Below, piece after piece: positions 50,430-64,000 of a stretch of 64,000 nucleotides of DNA. The notes under the pieces were generated by a model, which worked only from the letters and a program-made list of their open reading frames with translations, made no database searches and was not told the DNA's origin. The position numbers and the translations under genes are program-made. This DNA is from Archangium lansingense (GTDB lineage Bacteria; Myxococcota; Myxococcia; Myxococcales; Myxococcaceae): assembly GCF_026626635.1 (NCBI RefSeq), contig NZ_JAPNKA010000001.1, forward strand, positions 8,308,001 to 8,372,000, read 5' to 3'. How positions within the stretch are numbered: the first letter of the stretch is position 1; the number at the start of each line of letters is the position of its first letter.

Positions 50430-53400
50430 ATGTCCACCCCCGACGAGAAGCGCGCCCTGCTGGCCCAACTCCTGCGCGAGAAGGCCCAGAAGGTGAAGCA
50501 AGCGCCCCTGTCCTTCGCGCAGGAGCGCATGTGGTTCCTCTACCAGTGGAACCCCACCAGCGCGGCCTTCAACATGCCGGGGGCAGTGCGCCTCTCAGGT
50601 GAGGTGGACACGGAGGCGCTGCGACGCGCCCTGCAGGAGCTGGCGCGCCGTCACGAGACGCTGCGCACCACCTTCTCGGATCAGGACGGGGGCCTGAAGC
50701 AGCTCGTCGCGTCCTCGCTGGAGATTCCCCTGTCCGTGGTGGACCTGCGGGAGGTGCCGGAGGACCAGCGCGAGCAGAAGGCCCGCGAGCACACCACCGC
50801 CGAGGCCCGTCAGCCCTTCGACCTGACCAAGGGTCCCCTGTTGCGCGCCGCGCTGCTGCGGCTGTCCGAGCGCGAGCACGTGCTGCTGCTGAGCATGCAC
50901 CACATCATCTCGGACGGCTGGTCCCTGGGAGTGCTCGTCCGCGAGCTGGCGGCGCTCTATTCGGCCTTCGTCCAGGATCAGCCCTCTCCGCTGACGGCGC
51001 TGCCGCTCCAGTATGCGGAGTTCGCCTCCTGGCAGCGCGAGTCGCTCCAGGGTGAGGTGCTCGAGACGCAGCTCTCCTGGTGGCGCGAGCGGTTGGATCC
51101 CAACGCCATCCTGGAGCTGCCCGCCGACCGGCCTCGCCCCACGGCGCTCAGCCCCCACGGTGCCCGCCAGACGGTGATGCTGCCCCCGGCGCTCACCCAG
51201 ACGCTCAAGTCACTGGGCCAGCGCGAGGGCAAGACGCTCTTCGTCACCCTGCTCGCCGCCTTCGAGGTCCTGCTCCACCGCTACACCGGGCAGGAGGATC
51301 TCGTGGTGGGCACGCCGATCGCGGGCCGAGGCCGGTCCGAGCTCGAGGGGATGATCGGCCTGTTCATCAACACCCTGGCGCTGCGGACCTCGCTGTCGGG
51401 TAGGCCGTCGTTCCGCGAGCTGATGGGCCGCGTCCACCAGACGACCGTGGACGCCTTCGCGCACCAGGAGCTGCCCTTCGAGCGGCTGGTGGACGCGCTC
51501 AAGCCCGAGCGCCGGCTGAGCCACAGTCCGCTGTTCCAGGTGATGTTCATCCTGCAAAACGCCCCCATGCCCCCGCTCCAGGCGCCAGGGCTGGTGATGG
51601 AGTTCCAGCAGCCCGAGACCGGGACAACCAAGTTTGACCTGACGCTGATCGCCACGGAGCTCCCCGAAGGACTGCGGCTCGTCGCCGAGTACAGTACGGA
51701 CCTCTTCGAGCCCGAAACGATCACCCGGCTGTTGGCGCACTACCAGACGCTGCTGTCCGGCATCGCGGCCAACCCCGAGCAGCCGATCAGCGGCCTGCCG
51801 ATCCTCCCCGAGCCGGAGCGGCACACCCTGCTGGCTGACTGGAACGGTGCTCCCACCAGCTATCCGCGCGACGCGTGCCTGCACCAGCTCATCGAGGCCC
51901 AGGTAGCGCGCACGCCCGAGGCCGTGGCCCTCACTTACGAAGACCAGTCGCTCACCTACGCCGAGCTCGATGCTCGCGCCAACCAGCTCGCCTGGCACCT
52001 GCGCTCGCTGGGCGTCGGCCCCGAGTCGCGCGTGGGTCTGTGCCTGGAGCGCTCGCTGGAGATGGTCATCTCGCTGCTGGCCACCCTCAAGGCCGGTGGT
52101 GCCTACGTTCCCCTCGATCCCGCCTACCCGCAAGAGCGCCTGGGGTGGATGCTCGAGGACGCCAGCCCCACCGTGTTGCTGGTGCAGGAACGGCTGCTGT
52201 CGCGTCTGCCTTCCCAGAGCGCCCGCGTCGTGTGCGTGGACTCGGGTTGGGCGGACATCTCCTCGCAGCCTCGCCATGTGCCTCCGGCCCTGGCGGGTGC
52301 CAACAGCCTCGCGTACATCATCTTCACCTCCGGCAGCACCGGCCGCCCCAAGGGCGCCATGAACGAGCACCACCCCGTGGTGAACCGGCTGCTGTGGATG
52401 CAGGACGAGTACAAGCTGGGTGCCCAGGACGTCGTCCTGCAGAAGACGCCCTTCAGCTTCGACGTCTCCGTCTGGGAGTTCTTCTGGCCCCTCATGCAGG
52501 GCGCGCGGTTGGTGCTCGCGAAGCCCGGTGGGCACCAGGATCCCGACTACCTGGCCCGCCTCATCTCCCAGGAGCGCGTCACCACCCTGCACTTCGTCCC
52601 CTCCATGTTGAAGGTGTTCCTGGAGGAGCCCGAGCTGGAGCGCTGCGCGTCGCTGAAGCGCGTGGTGTGCAGCGGCGAGGCCCTCCCCGTGGAGCTTCAG
52701 GACCAGTGCCTGCAACGGCTGCCCTGGGCCGAGCTGCACAACCTCTACGGCCCCACCGAGGCAGCCGTCGACGTCACCTACTACGCCTGCAAGGCGCGCG
52801 AGTCGCTGCGCTCGGTGCCCATTGGCCGCGCGGTGGCCAACACGCAGATTCGCATCCTGGACGGCCAGCTCCAGCCGGTGCCGGTGGGCGTGCCGGGCGA
52901 GCTGTACATCGGCGGCGTGCAGGTGGGCCGAGGCTACCGCGCCCGTCCGGACCTCACCGCCGAGCGCTTCATCCCGGATGCCTTCAGCGCCACGCAGGGT
53001 GCACGCATGTACCGCACCGGAGACGTGGCCCGCTGGCTGCCGGACGGCAACATCGAGTACGTGGGCCGTGCCGACTTCCAGGTGAAGATCCGCGGCTTCC
53101 GCATCGAGCTGGGGGAGATCGAGACGCTGCTGGCCCAGCACCCGTCAGTGCGCCAGGTGGCGGTGGTGGCGCGCGAGGATCGGCCCGGTGACAAACGGCT
53201 GGTGGCCTACCTGGTCGCCGCACCAGAGCAGACGCCTGCCGCCGCCGAGCTGCGCTCCTTTCTCCAGACCCGCCTGCCGGAGCACATGGTGCCCTCGGCC
53301 TTCGTCGTGCTGGAGAAACTCCCCCTCAGCCCCAACGGCAAGCTCGAGCGCCGGGCGCTCCCCGCTCCGGACCTCGGCGGACAGAGCGCGGGCCAGCCCT

Positions 53401-53748
53401 TCGAGGCGCCGCGCACCGAGGTGGAGCAGCTCATCGCCGGCATCTGGAAGGAAGTGCTCCAGGTGGAGCGCGTGGGCCTGGATGACCCCTTCTTCGCGCT
53501 GGGCGGCAACTCCTTGCTCGCGCTCCAGGTGCACCGCCGCCTCAAGACGGCCCTGGGAACCGGGCTGGCGCTGACCCAGCTCTTCCAATACCCCACCGTC
53601 CGCACCCTGGCGGACCGGCTCTCGAAGCAGGAAGGCACGCAGGACTCGGCCCAGACCGGCCGCGCCCGTGCCGAGGCCCGCCGGGCCTTCACTCGCCGGG
53701 TGAGCGGAGGGCGTGGGCGCACGGATTCACAAGACGGAGACGACTCAG

Positions 53749-53756
<8 letters not shown>
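50430..53756 (+). CDS. NRPS 2: C-A-PCP, predicted serine
   Basis: 1108 residues. A short N-terminal docking-like segment (DEKRALLAQLLREKAQK) precedes the C domain (~25-450), with HHIISDGWS (His157, His158, Asp162) and an LCL-like layout. A domain (~470-975): the pocket positions read D678 V W - H - V S - L - V D, with Lys from A10 (LSPNGK); the code DVWHVSLVDK is the serine type. PCP Ser1028 (ALGGNSLLA). The tail is Arg-rich (RARAEARRAFTRRV). The gene starts 4 nt after the PKS 2 stop and overlaps PKS 3 by 8 nt, so it is tightly coupled. It joins a serine to the acyl chain presented by PKS 2. Confidence 0.93.
51881..52361 (+). repeat. A-domain flank duplicated in NRPS 3 (left arm)
   Basis: This 481-bp tract aligns without any gap to 59772-60252 (constant offset 7891) and is nearly identical by eye over long runs. 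It codes the A1-A3 part of the A domain. The right arm is 53076-53370 against 60970-61264. See findings. Confidence 0.8.
53076..53370 (+). repeat. A-domain flank duplicated in NRPS 3 (right arm)
   Basis: This 295-bp tract aligns without gap to 60970-61264 (constant offset 7894) and codes the A8-A10 part of the A domain. The substrate core between the arms is much less similar. Confidence 0.8.
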
Positions 53757-58215
<4,459 letters not shown>

Positions 58216-58260
58216 CACGAACGCGGCGCCCGACATTTTTTGACGGAGTACATCCAGGTC

Positions 58261-61200
58261 ATGAACGATCTGTCCAAGCGTATTGCCAATCTTCCGCCCG
58301 AGAAGCGCGCGGAGCTGATGCGACGGTTGGAGCAGGCGGGCAACAAGGTCTCCCGGCCTGGCAACCGCGTGCGCGAGCCGGGGCGCCCCCTGCCCCTATC
58401 GTTCTCGCAGCAGCGGTTGTGGCTCCTGCACCAGTTCGAGCCCCACAGCGCGGCGTACAACCTGCCCAGCATGTTGCGCATCCAGGGCCGGCTCGACACG
58501 GATGTCCTGGAGCGCGCCCTGCGCACGGTGGCAGAGCGGCACGAGTCGCTGCGCACCACGTTCCGCTCCGGCAACGACGGCCCGGAGCAAGTAGTGGCGC
58601 CGTCCGTCAGCATCCACCTGGAGCGCGTGGACCTGGCGGCCCTGCCCACCGAGCGCCGAGAGGAGGCGGTCCAGGAGCAGGCACGTGCCGAGGCCCAACG
58701 TCCGTTCGAGCTGAGCACCGGGCCCCTGCTTCGAGCCAAGGTGCTCCGGCTGGCCGAACAGGAGCATGTGCTGGTCGTGGTGATGCACCACATCATCACG
58801 GACGGCTGGTCCGCTGGCGTGCTCGCACGTGAGTTGCTGGCCTGCTACGACGCCCTGTCCTCGGGGAAGCCGCTCGCGCTCCCGCCGCTGCCGGTCCAGT
58901 ACCCTGACTTCGCGCTCTGGCAGCGCGAGCGGTTGCAGGGGACGTTCCTCCAGGAGCAGCTCGCCTATTGGAAGAAGCAACTCGAGGGCACGCCTACCGC
59001 CCTGGAGATGCCCACGGACCACCCTCGGCCCCCGGCGCTCTCCGGAAGGGGCCAGGAGCACCTCTTCGCGCTGCCTCGCGAGCTGTCGGACGCGGTGCGC
59101 GCGTTCGCGACCCGTGAAGGCGTGAGTAGCTTCATGGTGCTGATGGCCGCCTTCAACGTGCTGCTGTCGCGCTACGGAGGCCAGGAGGACATCTGCGTCG
59201 GTACGCCCGTCGCGGGCCGCAGCCACGCGGAGCTCGAGAGGCTCATCGGCTTCTTCATCAACACGACCGTGGTGCGCTCGCGCCCGGTGGGGAGCCTGCC
59301 CTTCCGCGAGTTCCTGAAGGAGGTCCGCGAGACCACACTGGGAGCGCTCTCCCATCAGGAGGTGCCCGTCGAGAAGCTCATCCAGGAGCTTCGTCCGCCG
59401 CGAGAGCCGGGCCGCAATCCTCTCTTCCAGGTGTCGTTCGCGCTCCTGCCGCAGCAGGGCGCCTCGATGAACGTCGCGGGCCTGGACGTGAGCCTCGTCC
59501 CGCTCGCGTCGGGGGGCGCCACGTTCGAGCTCTCCTGCTTGATGTCGGATCGTCCGGAGGGGTTCACCGGCCGCATCGAGTACAGCACCGACCTCTTCGA
59601 GTCCGGCACGATTGCCCGCATGGCCGGGCACTTCCGGGTGCTGCTGTCGGCGGCCATTGCCCACCCGGAAGCACGGCTCTCCGAGCTGCCGCTGCTCACC
59701 GAGGCCGAGACGCACGAGCTGCTCGTCGAGCGCAGCGGCCCCGCCGCGGACTACCCGCGTGACGTGTGCGTGCACCAGCTCATCGAGGCCCAGGTCCAGC
59801 GCGCGCCCGAGGCCGTGGCCCTCACGTACGAAGACCAGTCGCTCACCTATGCCGAGCTCGATGCTCGCGCCAACCAGCTCGCCTGGCACCTGCGCTCGCT
59901 GGGCGTAGGCCCCGAGTCCCGTGTGGGCCTGTGCCTGGAACGTACCCCGGAGATGGTCATCTCCCTGCTGGCCACGCTCAAGGCCGGCGGCGCCTACGTG
60001 CCCATGGACCCGTCCTATCCCCAGGAGCGCCTGGGGTGGATGCTCGAGGACGCCCGTCCCACGGTGTTGCTGGTGCAGGAGCGCCTGCTGCCGGGTCTCC
60101 CCCCGCTGAGTGCCCATGTGGTGTGCGTGGACTCGGGTTGGGCGGACATCTCCGCGCAGCCGCGCCATGCGCCTCCGCCCCTGGCCACGCCGGACAACCT
60201 GGCCTACGTCATCTTCACCTCTGGCAGCACCGGCCGCCCCAAGGGCGCCATGCTGGAGCACCGCGGCGTCGTCAACTACCTGCTCTGGTGCATCCAGGCC
60301 TATTCCATTGCCCAGGGTAACGGCTCGCCCGTCCACTCCTCGCTCTCCTTCGACCTCACCGTCACCAGCCTCGTGGCCCCGCTCTTGGTGGGCCGCACCG
60401 TCCTCCTCATCCCCGAGTCACAGGGCGTCGAGGGCCTCGGTCAGGCCCTGCTGAGCGGCGACAACTTCAGCCTCGTCAAGCTCACTCCCAGCCACCTGCG
60501 CCTGCTCGAGCAGCAGATTCCCGCTGACAGGGCCGCTGGCCGCACCCGCTCCTTCGTCATCGGCGGCGAGGCCCTCACCGCCGACATGCTCGCCTACTGG
60601 CGCACGCATGCACCGCTCACCCAACTGGTGAATGAGTACGGCCCCACCGAGACGGTGGTGGGCTGCTGCGTGCACACCGTCTTGCCGCAGGATGCCGCCG
60701 TAGGCTCCGTCACCATCGGCCGCCCCATCGCCAACACCCAGCTCTACATCCTCGACGCGAACCTGCGGCTGGTGCCCACGGGCGTCGCGGGTGAGCTGTA
60801 CATTGGCGGTGCCCAGGTGGGCCGAGGCTACCTGGGCCGCCCGGACCTCACCGCCGGACGCTTCATCCCGGATCCGTTCTCCTCCGAGCCCGGCGCCCGG
60901 CTCTACCGCACGGGCGACAAGGCGCGCTGGTTGCCCGATGGCACCATCGACTACCTGGGCCGGCTCGACTTCCAGGTGAAGGTGCGCGGCTACCGCATCG
61001 AGCTGGGTGAAATTGAAACCACGCTGGCCCAGCACCCATCGGTGCACCAGGTGGCGGTGGTGGTGCGCGAGGATCGGCCCGGAGACAAGCGGCTGGTGGC
61101 CTACCTGGTCGCCACACCGGAGCAGACGCCCGCCACTGCCGAGCTGCGCTCCTTCCTCCAGACTCGCCTGCCGGAGCACATGGTGCCCTCGGCCTTCGTG

Positions 61201-64000
61201 GTGCTGGAGAAGCTCCCCCTCAGCCCCAACGGCAAGCTCGAGCGCCGCGCCCTCCCCGCTCCGGAGGCCACCGCCTCCACCGCTGAGTACATCGCCCCGC
61301 GTACGCCCACCGAGGAGAAGCTCGCCAGCATCTGGGCCGAGCTCCTCTCCGTGCCTCGCGTGAGCGTCGAGGACAGCTTCTTCGAGCTGGGCGGCCACTC
61401 GCTGCTCGCCACCCAGGTCATCTCCCGCCTGCGCACCGCCTTCCAGGTGGAGCTGCCCATCCGAGCCCTCTTCGAGGCGCCCACGCTCGGCGCTTTCGCT
61501 GGCAGGATTGACGGAGCACAGGGCCGGCAAGCCCGTGGCATGCAGCACGCGCCACCGCTGCGGCCCGCACCGAGCACGGGTGATCGCCCGCTGTCGTTCG
61601 CTCAGCAGCGGCTGTGGTTCCTCGATCAGTTCGAGCCGGGCAGCCCCCTCTACAACATGCCCGTCGCGCTCCGGCTCTCGGGCCAGGTGGACACCGAGGC
61701 GCTGCAGCGAGCCTTCCAGGAGCTCGCGCGCCGTCACGAGTCCCTGCGCACCACCTTCGCCTCCCGCGAGGGACAGCCCATCCAGGTGATTGCCCCGGAG
61801 CTGTCCCTGCCGCTCGAGCTGCGAGATCTGCAAGAGGTGCCCGCCTCCGAGCGAGAGGCCCGCGCTGGCGAGCTGCTCCGTCAGGAGGCGCAGCGCCCCT
61901 TCCATCTGGCCCACGGCCCGCTCGTGCGCACGTGCCTGCTGCGCCTGGCTGCGGATGAGCACGTGCTGCTCATCACCCAGCACCACATCATCTCCGACGG
62001 CTGGTCCCTGGGCGTGCTCGTGCGCGAGATGGCCGCGCTCTACGCCGCCTTCACTTCCGGTCAGCAGCCCAACCTGCCGCCGCTGCCCGTGCAGTACGCG
62101 GACTTCGCCCACTGGCAGCGCTCGTGGTTGCAGGGTGAAGCACTCAAGGCCCAGCTCGACTACTGGAAGCAGCAGCTCTCCGGCGCTCCCGCTCACCTGG
62201 AGCTGTCCACTGACAAGCCGCGGCCGCCCGTCCAGACGGTCCGCGGCGCGCAGCACACCTTCCAGCTACCGCTCGCGCTCTCCGAGGCGCTCGCGGCCAC
62301 CAGCAAGCAGCACGGCGTCAGCCTCTTCATGACCGTGCTGGCCGGCTTCCAGGTTCTGCTCTCTCGCTACAGCGGACAGAACGATCTCGCTGTCGGCTCT
62401 CCTATCGCCGGACGCCACACCACGGAGCTCGAGGGGCTCATCGGCTTCTTCGTCAACACCCTCGTCCTGCGCTCGCGCATCCAGCCGGAGGCTTCCTTCC
62501 GCGACCTGCTGCTCCAGGTGCGTGACACCACCCTGAGCGCCTACGAGCACCAGGACCTGCCCTTCGAGAAGCTCGTCGAGGAGCTCCAGCCGCAGCGCGA
62601 CCCCAGCCGCTCGCCGCTGTTCCAGGTGCTGTTCGCCCTGCAGAACATGCCGATTCCCCCGCTGGCGCTGAACGGGCTCGAGCTCTCGCCGTTGGCTTTC
62701 GAGGGCGGCATCTCCAAGTTCGACCTGTCCCTCTTCATGGTGGAGAGCCCGGGCGGGCTGCGCGGCATCCTCGAGTACAACACCGACCTCTTCGAGCCGG
62801 AGACCATCTCCCGCATGGCCGAGCACCTCCAGGTGCTCCTCTCCGCGGCCGTGGCCACGCCCGAGGTGCCCGTGTCCCGGCTGCCCTTGCTGCCGGAGGC
62901 CGAGAAGCACAAGCTGCTGGTGGCGTGGAACGACACGCGCGTGGACTACCCGCGCCAGTCCACCATCCACGCCCTCTTCGAGGCCCAGGCCGCCCGTACT
63001 CCGAGCGCCATCGCCGTGGAGTTCGAGGGCGCTCTCCTCACCTACGCCCAGCTCGACGCTCGCTCCAATCAGCTCGCCCACCACTTGCACCACCTGGGCC
63101 TCAAGCCCGGCATGCCCGTGGCCCTGTGTGTCGAGCGCTCCCTGGAGATGGTTGTCGCCACCCTCGCCATCCTCAAGGCCGGCGGCGCCTACGTCCCCCT
63201 CGACTCCTCCTACCCCCGCGAGCGCCTGGAGTTCATGCTCCAGGACGTCAAGCCTCTCCTGCTGCTCGCCCAGCGCCACCTCGCCGAGCGCCTGCCCTCA
63301 CACAACGCCCGTCAGGTGCTGCTCGACTCCGACTGGCACCGCATCTCGCACGAGAGTGAGGCCTCTCTGGGCATCAGCGTCTCCGCCGACTCGCTGGCCT
63401 ACGTCATGTACACCTCGGGCTCCACCGGCAGACCCAAGGGCGTGTGCATTCCCCACCGCGGCGTCGTCCGCCTCGTCATGGGCTCCGACTTCGCCCAGCT
63501 CGGCCCCAGCGAAGTCATTCTCCAGCTGGCCCCCATCTCCTTCGACGCCGCCACCTTCGAGCTGTGGGGCAGTCTGTTGCACGGCGGCAGGCTCGTCGTC
63601 CTGCCCCCGCACTCGCCTTCCTTCGAAGAGCTAGGCGCGGCCCTTCGTCAGCACCACGTCACCACCCTCTGGCTCACCGCGGCCCTCTTCGACCAGATGG
63701 TGGCCACTCAGTCCGAGTCACTCTCCCACGTGCGCCAGGTGCTTGCCGGGGGTGACGTGCTCTCCCCGGAGCGCGTCAAGGCGCGCCTGGCCCATGGCCT
63801 GCTCGTCAACGGCTACGGCCCCACCGAGAGCACCACCTTCGCCACGACCCACACGCTCACGGGCTTGGAGCAGGTAGGCCCCAGCGTCTCTATCGGCCGC
63901 CCCATCTCCAACACCCAGGTGTACGTGTTGGACTCTCGCCTGCAGCCAGTGCCCACCGGCGTGCCTGGCGAGCTCTACATCGGCGGCGATGGCCTGGGTT
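58261..64000 (+). CDS. NRPS 3: C-A-PCP-C-A..., predicted Asn then Val-like (3' end beyond window)
   Basis: 1913 codons are seen; the frame is open at the right edge. The N terminus (LPPEKRAELMRRLEQ) is a docking-like helix. First C domain has HHIITDG (His176, His177, Asp181). First A domain: pocket D698 L T - K - V G - E - V G, code DLTKVGEVGK, the asparagine type. PCP Ser1047 (ELGGHSLLA). Second C: HHIISDG (His1241, His1242, Asp1246). Second A: D1762 A F - W - V A - G - T F, closest to valine (DAFWIGGTFK) with lower certainty. The ATG at 58261 has GGAG 13 nt upstream. No epimerase or methyltransferase is seen so far. More modules, tailoring and release domains must lie to the right. Confidence 0.92.
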   Translation, partial: MNDLSKRIANLPPEKRAELMRRLEQAGNKVSRPGNRVREPGRPLPLSFSQQRLWLLHQFEPHSAAYNLPSMLRIQGRLDTDVLERALRTVAERHESLRTTFRSGNDGPEQVVAPSVSIHLERVDLAALPTERREEAVQEQARAEAQRPFELSTGPLLRAKVLRLAEQEHVLVVVMHHIITDGWSAGVLARELLACYDALSSGKPLALPPLPVQYPDFALWQRERLQGTFLQEQLAYWKKQLEGTPTALEMPTDHPRPPALSGRGQEHLFALPRELSDAVRAFATREGVSSFMVLMAAFNVLLSRYGGQEDICVGTPVAGRSHAELERLIGFFINTTVVRSRPVGSLPFREFLKEVRETTLGALSHQEVPVEKLIQELRPPREPGRNPLFQVSFALLPQQGASMNVAGLDVSLVPLASGGATFELSCLMSDRPEGFTGRIEYSTDLFESGTIARMAGHFRVLLSAAIAHPEARLSELPLLTEAETHELLVERSGPAADYPRDVCVHQLIEAQVQRAPEAVALTYEDQSLTYAELDARANQLAWHLRSLGVGPESRVGLCLERTPEMVISLLATLKAGGAYVPMDPSYPQERLGWMLEDARPTVLLVQERLLPGLPPLSAHVVCVDSGWADISAQPRHAPPPLATPDNLAYVIFTSGSTGRPKGAMLEHRGVVNYLLWCIQAYSIAQGNGSPVHSSLSFDLTVTSLVAPLLVGRTVLLIPESQGVEGLGQALLSGDNFSLVKLTPSHLRLLEQQIPADRAAGRTRSFVIGGEALTADMLAYWRTHAPLTQLVNEYGPTETVVGCCVHTVLPQDAAVGSVTIGRPIANTQLYILDANLRLVPTGVAGELYIGGAQVGRGYLGRPDLTAGRFIPDPFSSEPGARLYRTGDKARWLPDGTIDYLGRLDFQVKVRGYRIELGEIETTLAQHPSVHQVAVVVREDRPGDKRLVAYLVATPEQTPATAELRSFLQTRLPEHMVPSAFVVLEKLPLSPNGKLERRALPAPEATASTAEYIAPRTPTEEKLASIWAELLSVPRVSVEDSFFELGGHSLLATQVISRLRTAFQVELPIRALFEAPTLGAFAGRIDGAQGRQARGMQHAPPLRPAPSTGDRPLSFAQQRLWFLDQFEPGSPLYNMPVALRLSGQVDTEALQRAFQELARRHESLRTTFASREGQPIQVIAPELSLPLELRDLQEVPASEREARAGELLRQEAQRPFHLAHGPLVRTCLLRLAADEHVLLITQHHIISDGWSLGVLVREMAALYAAFTSGQQPNLPPLPVQYADFAHWQRSWLQGEALKAQLDYWKQQLSGAPAHLELSTDKPRPPVQTVRGAQHTFQLPLALSEALAATSKQHGVSLFMTVLAGFQVLLSRYSGQNDLAVGSPIAGRHTTELEGLIGFFVNTLVLRSRIQPEASFRDLLLQVRDTTLSAYEHQDLPFEKLVEELQPQRDPSRSPLFQVLFALQNMPIPPLALNGLELSPLAFEGGISKFDLSLFMVESPGGLRGILEYNTDLFEPETISRMAEHLQVLLSAAVATPEVPVSRLPLLPEAEKHKLLVAWNDTRVDYPRQSTIHALFEAQAARTPSAIAVEFEGALLTYAQLDARSNQLAHHLHHLGLKPGMPVALCVERSLEMVVATLAILKAGGAYVPLDSSYPRERLEFMLQDVKPLLLLAQRHLAERLPSHNARQVLLDSDWHRISHESEASLGISVSADSLAYVMYTSGSTGRPKGVCIPHRGVVRLVMGSDFAQLGPSEVILQLAPISFDAATFELWGSLLHGGRLVVLPPHSPSFEELGAALRQHHVTTLWLTAALFDQMVATQSESLSHVRQVLAGGDVLSPERVKARLAHGLLVNGYGPTESTTFATTHTLTGLEQVGPSVSIGRPISNTQVYVLDSRLQPVPTGVPGELYIGGDGLG

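Noticed and set aside
58216..58260. Possible terminator or separate promoter between PKS 3 and NRPS 3 (T-run at about 58235)
   Set aside because: There is no hairpin before the six-T run, and the gap is only 45 nt; read-through from PKS 3 is more likely.

Overview
The window is very GC-rich, and its codon third positions are so strongly G/C that long false ORFs appear opposite almost every gene. Gene content (many lipoprotein and exported-protein genes, FHA and PP2C signalling proteins, a giant PKS/NRPS locus with FAAL-type loading, family-4 UDG) fits a myxobacterium, probably of the Archangiaceae/Cystobacter group. That placement is an inference from style and content, not from a marker gene.

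Left part (1-31.9 kb) is mostly chromosomal housekeeping and accessory metabolism: a truncated GNAT gene, an exported alpha/beta hydrolase, an M14 carboxypeptidase overlapping a sulfatase-modifying-factor-like protein, a TetA-type MFS pump, a lipid-type block on the minus strand (thiolase, TetR, FabF, SDR), a 2OG-Fe dioxygenase, a tight lysine-fermentation-type operon (kdd-kamD-hypothetical-kamE-kal-kce), an esterase, a UDG, coaBC, an AqpS-like channel fused to a degenerate ArsC domain, a GFA protein, a large carboxypeptidase-regulatory-repeat protein, a PP2C phosphatase fused to a cyclic-nucleotide-binding domain beside an FHA protein, and the sulfate-activation operon cysD-cysN-cysC. Five copies of a palindromic extragenic element sit at gene ends in this part.

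Right part (34.3 kb to the right edge) is a hybrid NRPS/PKS assembly line on the plus strand, still open at 64,000. Order: FAAL-ACP-C-A-PCP; KS-AT-KR-ACP; KS-AT-KR-ACP-pseudoACP-sulfotransferase; C-A-PCP; KS-AT-KR-ACP; C-A-PCP-C-A(partial). All three AT domains carry the HAFH malonyl signature. Read from the binding-pocket positions, the A domains are: A1 atypical (no Asp235), A2 Ser-like, A3 Asn-like, A4 Val-like. The predicted product is therefore a fatty-acyl peptide-polyketide, possibly sulfated.

The most unusual points are a sulfotransferase embedded in the middle of the line with no thioesterase, a KS whose catalytic Cys is Ser, two or three KR domains missing catalytic residues, a carrier-like domain without its Ser, and a PAPS-producing cysDNC operon 2.4 kb upstream. 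Together these suggest a sulfation-dependent assembly line that is not of the known CurM/Ols terminal-olefin type. No tRNA, rRNA, CRISPR array, transposase or phage gene was seen, and no gene-free stretch exceeds about 300 bases.
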